Source of the DNA: Haloarcula argentinensis DSM 12282
GTDB taxonomy: Archaea > Halobacteriota > Halobacteria > Halobacteriales > Haloarculaceae
NCBI GenBank assembly: GCA_000336895.1
Contig: AOLX01000022.1
Span: 1 to 64,000 of the forward strand
DNA: 64,000 nucleotides
Direction: 5' to 3'
Every line of letters begins with the position of its first letter. The first letter of the stretch is position 1. A program made the position numbers and the translations under genes. Of the stretch, positions 54,178 through 62,838 are shown in pieces. The notes beneath the pieces were generated by a model that was given only the letters and a program-made list of their open reading frames with translations, had not been told where the DNA came from and did not search any database.

Positions 54178-54472
54178 GTGACGAATTTTACGTATATTGC
54201 TTGTTTTAGTAGCTGATTTGAGTATGATGTGGCTGGTGGGGAGCGAGCAGTAATTGGACTAGCAGAGTTGCTTTTTTGCCAGCTATCCACGGAGGTTTTG
54301 TTTCCGGTTTTGCGACTGGATATAGTTCGATCAGATTCTTCCAGTCCCCGTCGTGGACGCCCTCCTGACCGTCGGTCGCCACAGCGGTTCCGAGAACCGC
54401 CGTGTCAACGCGCTAACACGCTGGAGTCGGCGAGTGATTTTTTACTGTGAACGTCATAGTTGTACACGTACC
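54178..54472. other. Intergenic spacer after the A+T-rich lipoprotein gene
   Basis: The 295 bp go from A/T-rich (TTTTACGTATATTGC near 54186) to GC-rich about halfway. No frame is convincing. A T-rich run (GTTGCTTTTTTGCC near 54268) could terminate transcription. TTTTTTACTG near 54438 is a possible TATA region for DUF5786 at 54473. Confidence 0.45.
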
Positions 54473-54658
54473 ATGGGGTTCGGGAGCTACGACGAATCGG
54501 AACAAGACAATCAGGAGTACGACACAGACTTCGAGGACGAGGACGGCCTCGATGCTGAAGAAAACGCCCACGAGGGCGACATCGAATACGAGTTCACCGC
54601 GTCGAACGACGAACTACTCGACAGACTGGAAGACATCAAAGACAACCAGAACACGTGA
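54473..54658 (+). CDS. DUF5786 acidic microprotein
   Basis: A 61-residue acidic protein, MGFGSYDESEQDNQEYDTDF then EDEDGLDAEEN and a C-terminal helix SNDELLDRLEDIKD. This is the DUF5786 pattern, found in most haloarchaea. Its function is unknown. The stop overlaps the DUF99 start by 4 bases, so the two are translationally coupled. Confidence 0.8.
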   Translation: MGFGSYDESEQDNQEYDTDFEDEDGLDAEENAHEGDIEYEFTASNDELLDRLEDIKDNQNT

Positions 54659-55206
54659 AATCAGGGGCGCGGGCCCTCGGCGTGGCGGAGTCGTACCGAG
54701 CGGAAACCAGTCAGTTCGCTGGCGCTGTCGTCCGCGCCAGTAGAGTCGCCGACGGCTTTGTTTTCAGTACTGCCACGGTCGGCGGGAGCGACGCAACCGA
54801 GACAGTGTGTGCGATGGTCGACCGACTGGACCGCGAGGACATCCGCTACCTGCTGGTGGCGGGTCTCGCACCGGCGTGGTTCAACGTCCTCGACCTCCAG
54901 CGAATTCACGACCACACCGACCTGCCGGTCCTCTCGGTCACCTTCGAATCCTCGCCGGGGCTCGAAGGGGCCATCCGCGAGGCGTTCGACGACCGCGCTG
55001 TCGTGCAGGACCGGCTGGCGACCTACCGTGCCCAGCCGGAGCGCCGACCGGTGTCGGTGAACGACGAGACAGTGTACGTTCGGAGTGTCGGTATCGACGA
55101 CAGCGCCGCCGCAGATGTCGTCCGGGCGTTCACGCCGGAGGGCGGCCGTCCGGAACCACTCCGAGTCGCCCGACTGGCGGCGCGTGGACTGGTCGAAATG
55201 GAGTGA
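54655..55206 (+). CDS. DUF99 (UPF0215) family protein, endonuclease V-like fold
   Basis: A 183-residue archaeal protein. The typical start MKSGARALGVAES, the segment RYLLVAGLAPAWFNVLDLQR and the later DLPVLSVTFESSPGLEGAIR mark DUF99. The family is related to endonuclease V in fold, so a DNA-repair or RNase H-like role has been proposed; I cannot confirm active residues. The GTG at 54655 overlaps the DUF5786 stop. Confidence 0.85.
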   Translation: MKSGARALGVAESYRAETSQFAGAVVRASRVADGFVFSTATVGGSDATETVCAMVDRLDREDIRYLLVAGLAPAWFNVLDLQRIHDHTDLPVLSVTFESSPGLEGAIREAFDDRAVVQDRLATYRAQPERRPVSVNDETVYVRSVGIDDSAAADVVRAFTPEGGRPEPLRVARLAARGLVEME

Positions 55207-55420
55207 GTCAGATGCGGTAGCGACCGCCCGACGACGGATGACACAGTCCACCAAGAGAGTTGAGCAAACCAGAGTCGATTCTGTCAGGTGCCACAGCGAA
55301 AGTTATCTATTGCTAAGCTAGATCTGTGACCGAAAAACATCTCGATAGCGATTACTGCCTCATCATTGCCTACAGTTAGTAATAGCTAAACACATCCTGA
55401 TTAGCTGGCACTGTGTTTGT

Positions 55421-55873
55421 ATGCATACAATGGTAGAGAGCAAGACACAGGCGAGGAATGCTGTAGAGGCCGCAGAAACGAACGAACAGACGAACATCAA
55501 CAGTAGCGTGACCCGGTACGAGGGCGACCAGTCGACAGAGCACAGCGTGTACGGCACGCGCCAGCAGGACAGCCAGCTCCTGTTCTTCGATGGGCAGGTT
55601 CCGGACGCGGACACGGCTCGCAACGGCGACGTGCAGGAACAGACGCTGGCCGCGCTCGACCAGATTCGTGCCATGGCTGCCGACTCCGGTCTCGAACCGC
55701 GGGACCTGATGCGGACGACAGTGTACCTCACGGAGATGGACCAGCTACCAGCGGTCAAGCAAGCGTACGCGGCGTTTTTCGACGGGCAGCGACCGTCACG
55801 AAGCGTCGTCGGCGTTGCAAGCCTGCCGAACGACGCGGCGGTGCAGATCGAAGCAACCGGTGTAAAGCGGTAG
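55421..55873 (+). CDS. RidA-family imine/enamine deaminase with N-terminal extension
   Basis: RidA hydrolyses reactive enamines made by PLP enzymes. The core (about residues 43-148) has LFFDGQVPDAD, TLAALDQIRAMAADSGLEP, TTVYLTEMDQLPAVKQAY and the signature RPSRSVVGVASLPNDAAVQI with the carboxylate-binding Arg. About 40 polar N-terminal residues (MVESKTQARNAVEAAETNEQ) are extra to the family. The true start may be the ATG at 55430. Whether the core alone is the enzyme is not clear. Confidence 0.82.
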   Translation: MHTMVESKTQARNAVEAAETNEQTNINSSVTRYEGDQSTEHSVYGTRQQDSQLLFFDGQVPDADTARNGDVQEQTLAALDQIRAMAADSGLEPRDLMRTTVYLTEMDQLPAVKQAYAAFFDGQRPSRSVVGVASLPNDAAVQIEATGVKR

Positions 55874-55949
55874 TCGCGGCCAGCGTCTGCGGTCGAATGC
55901 CTGCCGGCGGACCGCTGCGTTTGAGAGTCCCCGGTGCAAACGACGGTGC

Positions 55950-56537
55950 ATGGAGCAGATGGACGGCCTTGACGTCGTTGGCTGTGAGCGCTGTGACGAC
56001 CTCTGTGGCTCGCGCTCGCGCATCGTCAACGGCGTCGGTCCCGCGGACGCGGACCTGCTGTTCGTCGGGGAGGCCCCCGGCGCGAACGAGGACGAACAGG
56101 GCGAGCCGTTCGTCGGGCGGAGCGGCGACGTGCTCGACGATGGGTTGCGTGATGCCGGCCTCGACCGCGGCGACGTGCGCATCACCAACTGCGTGCGCTG
56201 TCGCCCGCCGGACAACCGCGACCCGCGAACAGGCGAACTCGCGAACTGCCGCGACTATCTGGAGACGGAAATCGACCGCGTCGACCCCGAAGTCGTCGTG
56301 ACGCTCGGGAAAGTGCCGGCGGAGCACCTGCTGGAGCGTGACGTTGCGGTCACCGGCGAAGCGGGCGACGTGTTCGACGTGGCTATCGCCGGCCAGCCGC
56401 GTCGCGTTCTCGTCTCCGTCCACCCGGCAGCGACGCTGTACGACCCCAGCCAGAAGGAGACGTTCGAGGCCGCACTGACGACTGCCGCGGAGTTTACCGA
56501 CGCCCAGAGCGGTCAGTCGCGACTCGGCGAGTTTTAG
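55950..56537 (+). CDS. Uracil-DNA glycosylase, type 4 (archaeal, iron-sulfur)
   Basis: Removes uracil from DNA. The 195-residue protein starts with two of the four iron-sulfur Cys (CERC, Cys12 and Cys15), and the others are in NCVRCRPP and ELANCRDYL. Motif A is VGEAPGANEDEQGEPFVGRS, and the His motif is SVHPAAT near the end. Sequence fits family 4 UDG. The start could be at codon 4 (MDGLDV) instead. Confidence 0.93.
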   Translation: MEQMDGLDVVGCERCDDLCGSRSRIVNGVGPADADLLFVGEAPGANEDEQGEPFVGRSGDVLDDGLRDAGLDRGDVRITNCVRCRPPDNRDPRTGELANCRDYLETEIDRVDPEVVVTLGKVPAEHLLERDVAVTGEAGDVFDVAIAGQPRRVLVSVHPAATLYDPSQKETFEAALTTAAEFTDAQSGQSRLGEF

Positions 56538-56563
56538 AAAGTCGGATAGTGCGCTCGAAAGCG

Positions 56564-56929
56564 CTAGTTCGCTGCGATGTCCATCGCCTCTGCCTTCGTG
56601 TCGACCAGCGAAATGTCGACACCCGAGATTTCGCCGACCCGGCTCTTGAGCGCCATCTTCTTGATCCCCTCGGAGACGATGACCCAGTTCGTGATACCGA
56701 ACTCCTTGCCCGCCTCAGCGGCCTCCTGTGCTCGCGTGAATACGTCGTCGTTCAGTGACGCCTCCATCTGGAGATTTGAGATGTGCGTATCGACCGCCGG
56801 TTGTGAGGCGAGTTCCTCGAACCGTTCATTGACTTTCGCGAACGTCTCGTCTGTCATCTCCATTTCTTCGGGAAACTCAGCGATGAGAACGTTACCGTCG
56901 ACGTACAGAACGTCTGTAATACCAACCAT
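56564..56929 (-). CDS. Haloarchaeal SpoIIAA-like (STAS-like) protein
   Basis: A 121-residue soluble protein, MVGITDVLYVDGNVLIAEFP, then a helix (TFAKVNERFEELASQ) and repeated strand-helix pattern to the end. The shape resembles STAS/SpoIIAA-like domains, but no motif is decisive. A TATTGATC run on the minus strand upstream of the ATG at 56929 could be the promoter. It could instead be a haloarchaea-only family. Confidence 0.6.
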   Translation of the reverse strand: MVGITDVLYVDGNVLIAEFPEEMEMTDETFAKVNERFEELASQPAVDTHISNLQMEASLNDDVFTRAQEAAEAGKEFGITNWVIVSEGIKKMALKSRVGEISGVDISLVDTKAEAMDIAAN

Positions 56930-57100
56930 CAGCGACCGTATGTGGTAGATCAATAAAACAGGGATGGCCTGTTTTCATAGTTGATATCCTCACCAGCTCC
57001 GGGTGTCTGGCTGTAAGCGACACCTCCCGCCGGACAGTGGTCGTGCCGAAGGCTTGTTCGAACAGGAAGTCACTTAGCCCCTGTTCGCCTACAACCTCGC

Positions 57101-57748
57101 ATGAGTGTCAGACAGACGACCGCGGACGTGGTCGTCGTCGATTACGGACTGGGGAACCTCCGGAGCGTCACGCGCGGGCTCGAACGCGCCGGCGCGGACG
57201 TTTCGCTCTCGGAGGACCCGGCGGAGTTCGATGCGGCCGACGGCATCGTCCTGCCCGGCGTCGGGGCGTTCTCCGAAGGGATGGACAACGCCGGGCCGTT
57301 CCGCGAGGCGCTGGTCGAACAGGCCGAAGCCGGCAAGCCCCTGTTCGGGATCTGTCTCGGGATGCAGATGCTCCTGACGACGAGCGAGGAGGCCGACCAC
57401 GAAGGCCAGGGCGACGCCGAGGGGCTGGACCTCATTCCGGGCAAGAACGTCAGGTTCAGCCGCGACCAGACCGTGCCACATATGGGCTGGAACGAGCTTG
57501 ACGTGACGCGGGACCACCCGCTCGTCGAGGGCGTCGATGGCGAACACGCCTACTTCGTCCACTCCTACTACGCCGTTCCCGACGACGAGAGCGCGACGGT
57601 GGCGACGACGGACTACGGGGCGGACTTCGCCTCGATTGTCGCCAACGACGCCGGCAACGTCTTCGGCACGCAGTTCCACCCGGAGAAGTCTGGTGAGACC
57701 GGGCTGCGCATCCTCCGGAACTACGTCGACTACTGCCTCGACCACTGA
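57101..57748 (+). CDS. hisH: Imidazole glycerol phosphate synthase, glutaminase subunit HisH
   Basis: HisH releases ammonia from glutamine for HisF in histidine synthesis. The 215-residue class I amidotransferase starts VVVVDYGLGNLRSV, has LPGVGAFSEGM, the nucleophile Cys85 in GICLGMQML and the His193/Glu195 pair in TQFHPEKSG. All catalytic residues are present. hisF is not adjacent and hisG is 33 kb away, so the pathway is scattered. Confidence 0.95.
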   Translation: MSVRQTTADVVVVDYGLGNLRSVTRGLERAGADVSLSEDPAEFDAADGIVLPGVGAFSEGMDNAGPFREALVEQAEAGKPLFGICLGMQMLLTTSEEADHEGQGDAEGLDLIPGKNVRFSRDQTVPHMGWNELDVTRDHPLVEGVDGEHAYFVHSYYAVPDDESATVATTDYGADFASIVANDAGNVFGTQFHPEKSGETGLRILRNYVDYCLDH

Positions 57749-57772
57749 GTTCTGGGCTCGGGATTGGTTCGT

Positions 57773-58621
57773 ATGTCTACAGGGGATTCTGTCGTCCTGC
57801 TCACCGGGGCAGCATCGGGTATCGGAGCGGCGACGGCGCGGGCGTTCGCTGATAACGGCTGGACCGTCTACGCGACGGACATCGAAAGCGAATTTCCCGA
57901 CGATATCGGCGAGCGCTGTCGGTGTCTTGAACTCGACGTGACCGACGACGCACAGATAGCGGCTGTCGTCGACCAAATCGTCGCGGAGACCGGCCGCCTC
58001 GACGGTCTGGTGAACAACGCCGGGTACGGGGTCGCCGGCCCGGTCGAGGACGTGTCGATCGACGCCACCCGCGAGCAGTTCGACGTGCTGGTCCACGGCC
58101 CACACCGACTCGCACAGGCAGTGCTCCCCGAGTTGCGCGAACACGGCGGGCGCATCATCACCGTCTCTAGCGTGCTGGGCCACACCGCCTCGCCCGGACT
58201 CGGCGCGTATTCGGCCGGCAAAGCCGCCGTCGAGTCGCTGACCGACGCACTACGGATAGAGGTGGCTGGCGCGGACGACGTCCACGTCTCGCTCGTCGAG
58301 CCAGCGTGGGTCGAGACCGGGTTCGCCGACGGCGCGCTGGGGAGCCTGCCCGACGAGGACCGGACGCCGACCTACGACCGGACGTACGACGCGCTGGAAG
58401 ACGGCTGGGTTCTCACCGGCGGGCCACTGACGACGACGCCGGAGGCCGTCGCCGCGAGGGTGCTCGCCGCAGCGACCGACACCCAGCCGAAAGCCCGCTA
58501 TCCGGTCGGAGCCTTCGCTACGTTTGTCCGGTGGACCCACTGGCTCCCGGCGCGGTTGCAGGACCCGATTCACCGCGGGTTCGGTCGTGCGAGCGCGTTT
58601 CTGGGACGGTGGCTGCGGTGA
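57773..58621 (+). CDS. Short-chain dehydrogenase/reductase
   Basis: A 282-residue NAD(P)-dependent SDR. The nucleotide motif is LLTGAASGIGAATARAFAD, NNAGYG follows, and the catalytic Ser-Tyr-Lys set is in TVSSVLGHTA and YSAGKAAVE. The C-terminal part is longer than usual and helical (WTHWLPARLQDPIHRG). Substrate unknown. The ATG at 57773 is used. The stop overlaps the next gene's start by 4 bases, so they are coupled. Confidence 0.88.
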   Translation: MSTGDSVVLLTGAASGIGAATARAFADNGWTVYATDIESEFPDDIGERCRCLELDVTDDAQIAAVVDQIVAETGRLDGLVNNAGYGVAGPVEDVSIDATREQFDVLVHGPHRLAQAVLPELREHGGRIITVSSVLGHTASPGLGAYSAGKAAVESLTDALRIEVAGADDVHVSLVEPAWVETGFADGALGSLPDEDRTPTYDRTYDALEDGWVLTGGPLTTTPEAVAARVLAAATDTQPKARYPVGAFATFVRWTHWLPARLQDPIHRGFGRASAFLGRWLR

Positions 58622-59352
58622 CAAAACTGGCTGACGGCGACCGGGTTCGGCTCTCGACGGGTCACGAGGTGACGCTCCCACTTGTCACCGAGGCGACGGC
58701 CGCCGGGGCAGTGCTCCCGGCGCGATACGACGGTGCGGCGTCGTTGCTGCCCGACGGGCTGACGCCGGTCCGGGCGACGGCACGACGGGCTGCAGTCGTG
58801 GTCCTCTGTGTCGAATACCACCGTATCGGCGACGATGCGATGACGCCCTACGACGAATTCGCGGTGATAGTCGCGGCGACACCGGACGGGCAGCGGCCAC
58901 CGCTGCTTCCACTGTTGACACGCAATGTCGGCGGCTACATCTGGTCGCTCCCGGTGACGACCGAGCCCGCTCGCGCCCTCGGCGACGAAATCTGGGGCTA
59001 TCCGAAAACGGTCGCCGACATCACCCACCACGATGACGAGACCCGCCACGAGACGACGGTCGTCGAGGACGGCGACCGCGTGGCGACGGTCAGCATCGAC
59101 TGGCCCCGGACCTGGGAACGCCGGGAGCAGATAGAGAGCTACGCAGTTCGAGAGGGACGACTGGAACGAACACCGGTCGAATTCCAGGGGGAACTGGGGG
59201 CCGCACCGCTGAGCGGGCGCGTCCACGTTGACCTCGGCAATCACGAGCGCGCCGACACGCTCCGCGCGCTCGACCTCGGCTCTCGATCCGTCCTTCGGTT
59301 CTCACTGGAAGGGCAGATCACGTACGGGGCTGGGCGACCAGTAGAGCGGTAG
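58618..59352 (+). CDS. Acetoacetate decarboxylase-like (ADC) family protein
   Basis: A 244-residue ADC-superfamily protein. The catalytic-region Lys is in GDEIWGYPKTVADI; earlier come VVLCVEYHRIGDDAMTPYDEF and LPVTTEPARA. Real decarboxylases and other ADC-fold enzymes share this Lys, so the reaction is not certain. The GTG at 58618 overlaps the SDR stop (GTGA), which implies a joint function, possibly keto-acid or ketone metabolism. Confidence 0.8.
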   Translation: MTKLADGDRVRLSTGHEVTLPLVTEATAAGAVLPARYDGAASLLPDGLTPVRATARRAAVVVLCVEYHRIGDDAMTPYDEFAVIVAATPDGQRPPLLPLLTRNVGGYIWSLPVTTEPARALGDEIWGYPKTVADITHHDDETRHETTVVEDGDRVATVSIDWPRTWERREQIESYAVREGRLERTPVEFQGELGAAPLSGRVHVDLGNHERADTLRALDLGSRSVLRFSLEGQITYGAGRPVER

Positions 59353-59387
59353 CGGGGCGGTGCAGTAGCAGGTAAAAGCCGTGCAAC

Positions 59388-59595
59388 AGGCATACCGCGC
59401 GCCGCCAGGCGCGCGGTTTCACTTCTCGCGACCAGCGGGAGCGAGAAGGGCGTTTTTAGCGTAGATTTTTGCGAGCCGAGCGGGACCCCCGGTCCCGCTG
59501 GCCGTGCGAACGGGCGCTCTGCGCCCGTGAGCAGAGAGCCCTCCCGCAGCGGCGCTTCGCGCCGCGAGGAAGGGCGACGAAGTAAAAAGGTACTA
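59388..59595 (-). repeat. Dispersed structured 3'-end element, family 1, copy 2
   Basis: Read on the minus strand the element begins with TAGTACCTTTTTAC (59595-59582), the TAG being the stop of the SWIM gene. Next come hairpins such as AGCGGGACC with GGTCCCGCT, then the 24-base A-rich block (59474-59451), identical to that of copy 1, then CTTCTCGC with GCGAGAAG (59422-59429, 59441-59448) and CCGCGCGCC with GGCGCGCGG (59395-59403, 59408-59416), ending with GGTATGC. The stems differ from copy 1 but keep pairing. Confidence 0.75.
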
Positions 59596-59940
59596 GAGGA
59601 ATTCGCGGACCTCAGAGTACCACATGTCGTGCTCGTCGACGGCATCGATAGCCTCGGCGATGCGAACGGCGATAGCGTGCCAGCAGAGCTGGTCGGGGTC
59701 GTCGGCGTCGAGGTTGTACTCGCTGTCGGCGCAGGTACAGCCGCCGTCCTCGACGATGTACTCGTCGTCGTGGCCGACGACGACCGTGAAATCACGGTAC
59801 TGCTTGACGCGGCTCTCGCCGACAGCTTCGATAGCCTGGTGGCCGCGGTCACCGTGAACGTCGACGATAGCCGACACTGCGTCGGGGGTCAGCTCCCCGG
59901 CGGCTTCGAGGTCGGCCACCCACTCCTCGACTCCGGTCAC
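59593..59940 (-). CDS. SWIM-type zinc-finger protein (small)
   Basis: A 115-residue protein with CTCADSEYNLDADDPDQLCW followed by HAIAVRIAEA, a SWIM-like CxC-x(n)-CxH zinc site. The N-terminal half is helical. Its function is unknown. It is on the minus strand, and its TAG stop is the first codon of the family 1 element copy 2. The second SWIM protein in this window (13.2 kb) is different in sequence. Confidence 0.75.
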   Translation of the reverse strand: MTGVEEWVADLEAAGELTPDAVSAIVDVHGDRGHQAIEAVGESRVKQYRDFTVVVGHDDEYIVEDGGCTCADSEYNLDADDPDQLCWHAIAVRIAEAIDAVDEHDMWYSEVREFL

Positions 59941-60078
59941 AGCTATGCTACGGAAAGGGGTGACAAAACGGCGTCGGCTTCAGCAGCAAAGTCCCGGCTG
60001 CCTGGCAGGCGACGGGGGAGTTATCAATGCTTGTACTGTGCCCAGAAGCATAAACACGGAGTACAGATTTGTTCTGGC

Positions 60079-61761
60079 ATGAACCTCGACCTCCCGTGGC
60101 TGGCGCTGGGCTCGTTCGCCTCGGGGATCGGGTCGCTGTATCTGCTGGCACAGCTTCGGACACACTGGGACAAGCCCGGTGCGCGGTGGTTCGTCGCGAC
60201 CATCGTCACACAGACGGGCTGGTGTTTCAGCTACGGCGCGGCGCTGCTGGTGTTCGACCCGACACTGCGCCTCGCCCTAGAGATGGTGTCCTGGCTGGGC
60301 ATCATCTGGATCGGCTTCTGTTTCCTCTCGTTCGCGCTGGGATACACGGGTCGGACGAACGTCCTCGAAAGCGGCTGGTACCGTGGTGTGGCGGTGCTGC
60401 CGCTCGTCGAAACGGCACTCGTCGTCACGAACCCGCTCCACACTGTGGTCTGGCAGGGCTTCCGGGTCGTACCGGCTGCCGGCAGCGCGGGGGCCGAGTA
60501 CGCCGTCCTGCCGGTAGGACTGCTCACGATCATCGTCGCAATGCTGTTCGTTAGCTTCGGGACCCTACTGGTGTTCGATACGGTCGTCAGCTACGGCCCG
60601 CTGTATCGGCGCGAGGCGCTGGCGGTCGGCCTGAGTCCGATACCGCCCGGAGCCGCCGTGTTGCTGTGGGCCGGTGGGGTCGGGCCAGTGCCGGCGGTGA
60701 ATCTGACGACGCTCCTGTTCCTACCACACGTCGCGCTGGACCTGTACGCGTTCGTCCGCAGCGACATGTTCGAGTTCCACCCGGCGACCCGGCGGGCCGG
60801 CGAGCGGGCGGCCATTCACGACATCGCCACGCCCGTCGCCATCGTCGACGAACAGGGCCGGGTCGTGAACCTCAACCCCGCCGCCGAGGGGATGCTCGCC
60901 ATCGACAAGTACGAAGCACTGACCGAGCCGCTGAACGATTTTCTGGGCGACGACGATATCGCGACCGACGGCGGGAGTTCACGGGTGTCTATCGAGGCCG
61001 GTGGTCGACATCGCGAGTTCAAGATCCGACAGACGGCGCTCCGCGACGAGGCGGGCACGCAACTGGGGTATACGGTCGTCTTTCAGGACATCACCGACGA
61101 GATCCGCCGCGAGCGCCGCCTCGAAGTGCTCAATCGCTTTCTCAGACACAACGTCCGCAACGAGAGCGTCGTCATCCAGGCCCGGGCGGAGCTGCTGGCG
61201 GCGGAACTCGACGGCGACCACGCCGACTACGCGTCAACCATCGAGCAGTCGGTCAGTCGCCTGGTCGACTCCGGCCAGAAGGCCCGGACCCTCGCCGAAG
61301 CGGGTGCTGGCGACGCAGCCCTCGAATCCGTCGCACTGGCCGACCTCACCGCCGAAGTCGTAGCGACCGCCCGCGAGGAATACGGCGGCTCGGCCGCCGT
61401 GGAGATATCCGACGACCTCCAACTCACAACCCAGCCCGCCCTGCTAGAAATCCTGCTTACCAATCTCATCGAGAACGCTCTCCAGCACGTTCCGGACGCC
61501 GTCGTCACTGTCACCGCCACAGCCGAGGGTGACGATGTCGTGCTGACCGTCAGCGACAACGGGCCCGGGGTGCCCGACCACGAACTCGGCGTGCTGGAGC
61601 GGGGCCGCGAGACGGACCTGAACCACGGCAGCGGCATCGGCCTCTGGCTCGTCCGCTGGACCGCGACGACGCTGGAGGGCGACCTCGATTTCGACACGAG
61701 CGACGGGACGACGGTGACTGTTCGACTGCCTACGGAGCGGGCAGCGGCAGAAGCAGGGTGA
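60079..61761 (+). CDS. Sensor histidine kinase: 7TM N-terminal domain, PAS, HATPase
   Basis: A 560-residue two-component kinase. Seven helices fill the first 225 residues (MNLDLPWLALGSFASGIGSL and following), the usual haloarchaeal histidine-kinase N-terminal sensor. A PAS domain lies at about 245-340 (DIATPVAIVDEQGRVVNLNP). The phosphoacceptor is His357 in FLRHNVRNE. The ATP domain has LIENALQH (N box), SDNGPGVP (G1) and GSGIGLWL (G2). No response regulator is adjacent. The ATG at 60079 replaces a much longer open frame. Confidence 0.92.
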   Translation: MNLDLPWLALGSFASGIGSLYLLAQLRTHWDKPGARWFVATIVTQTGWCFSYGAALLVFDPTLRLALEMVSWLGIIWIGFCFLSFALGYTGRTNVLESGWYRGVAVLPLVETALVVTNPLHTVVWQGFRVVPAAGSAGAEYAVLPVGLLTIIVAMLFVSFGTLLVFDTVVSYGPLYRREALAVGLSPIPPGAAVLLWAGGVGPVPAVNLTTLLFLPHVALDLYAFVRSDMFEFHPATRRAGERAAIHDIATPVAIVDEQGRVVNLNPAAEGMLAIDKYEALTEPLNDFLGDDDIATDGGSSRVSIEAGGRHREFKIRQTALRDEAGTQLGYTVVFQDITDEIRRERRLEVLNRFLRHNVRNESVVIQARAELLAAELDGDHADYASTIEQSVSRLVDSGQKARTLAEAGAGDAALESVALADLTAEVVATAREEYGGSAAVEISDDLQLTTQPALLEILLTNLIENALQHVPDAVVTVTATAEGDDVVLTVSDNGPGVPDHELGVLERGRETDLNHGSGIGLWLVRWTATTLEGDLDFDTSDGTTVTVRLPTERAAAEAG

Positions 61762-62157
61762 GTGTGGCATCGGCGTAGACAGCCGAGACAACCGACCGAG
61801 CCGCCTGCGATTACACGGCCGACCAGACGCAGTGCCATTGCACAGCCGACATCGGATGGGACTGAAAGGGGCCGGGCGCTCGACATGCGAGACGGCGTAA
61901 GCACTGGAGCGAGCGACGCGAGTGAAGGGCGCAGCGAGTCGTAGCGGTCGAGCGCCCGGGGGCTTTCTGGCCGTTCGCAGTAAGTCAGGTACCGCCAGAG
62001 AGGGAGTCATACAACGGCTCATATGGCCGTTCTTCGCTACCCGATTCGCTCAATGCAGAGAAGCGAAGGAACACCTCGGTCGAAGACCTATCGGTTACTA
62101 AGTAGGAACGGCGTTCGAAATACAGAGGATGCGTTTATCAAACGGGATGGAGCGTGT
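61762..62157. other. Spacer after the kinase gene, holding family 2 copy B
   Basis: About 400 bp without a supported gene. The family 2 element covers 61842-61970. The rest, 61971-62157, becomes lower in GC toward 62157, and contains no frame I trust. Confidence 0.45.
61842..61970 (+). repeat. Dispersed structured RNA-like element, family 2, copy B
   Basis: Conserved CAGCCGACA (61843-61851) and TGGGACTGAAAGGGGCC (61857-61873), then the stem CCGGGCGCTCGAC (61872-61884) pairing perfectly with GTCGAGCGCCCGG (61947-61959), a 62-base loop and GGGGCTTTCTGG (61959-61970). Relative to copy A the flanks agree but the stem differs at most positions while still pairing, and the loop is almost the same length. 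Confidence 0.75.
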
Positions 62158-62838
62158 TCAATGGTGCCAATAAAAAATGAATCGCACGTCCCGGTAGTCA
62201 TCCAGGTATAGGAGACGAAGCAGGTCGAACCAGTCTTCGGGGAGGAGTTCATGACGGCTCCTAGCCTGCAGTGACACCCACCGGTCCTCAAACTCGACCA
62301 AGTCACCGCGAAGCAGTGTCTCGATGTCATCCCGATCTACAAACTTATGTCGCCACCCCTCTTCCGCTTCTGATTCCCACTCCGAGTACTTCGTGCCGGT
62401 GGAGTCAATGAGGTCAAACAGGCGAAGCACCATGTGAAGTGCCATATTCGGGCCGTGCTCAGCTAAACTAGCCCGATTCGCGTCGCTAATGCCACTTTCC
62501 CAGTCGAACTCCAGCAGTTCTTCTAGATACATATGCCGGGGTGGGGTGTGATCTCTCAGCCGTTCACGGAATGCTTGGAACTGGTCGTAGAGGTCTTTGT
62601 TCGAGAGGCGATCAATGGCGTTCGATCCTCGTCCCATCATTGCCAGTTTTGTATTCGGTGCAAGGTCGTCCGGGAGGCCATGAGTGTGGACGACGGGATC
62701 CAGAGCCGATGCCCAGCCGGTCCCAAAAAACACGTATTTGAAATCTCCCTGATTTCCGGTGAAAGGGTCAACACGACAGACGAATTCCCAACCTTCCGCA
62801 AATTCCCGCTCGACGAACCCTCGGATATACCCAGGCAC
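62158..62838 (-). CDS. Orphan protein of lower GC, unknown function
   Basis: A 226-residue protein, no family recognised. It is rich in aromatic and acidic residues, with helical stretches such as LSNKDLYDQFQAFRERLRDH and DWFDLLRLLYLDDYRD. No signal or membrane segment and no Cys cluster are seen. The GTG at 62838 directly follows a stop in frame, so the start is uncertain. Its base composition is lower in GC than neighbours, and it is flanked by non-coding spacers, so it may be acquired. It could be a virus- or plasmid-derived gene. Confidence 0.55.
   Translation of the reverse strand: MPGYIRGFVEREFAEGWEFVCRVDPFTGNQGDFKYVFFGTGWASALDPVVHTHGLPDDLAPNTKLAMMGRGSNAIDRLSNKDLYDQFQAFRERLRDHTPPRHMYLEELLEFDWESGISDANRASLAEHGPNMALHMVLRLFDLIDSTGTKYSEWESEAEEGWRHKFVDRDDIETLLRGDLVEFEDRWVSLQARSRHELLPEDWFDLLRLLYLDDYRDVRFIFYWHH

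Noticed and set aside
59527..60078. N-terminal extension of the histidine kinase frame
   Set aside because: It runs over the SWIM gene antisense and the family 1 element. The kinase starts at 60079 with a proper first helix.
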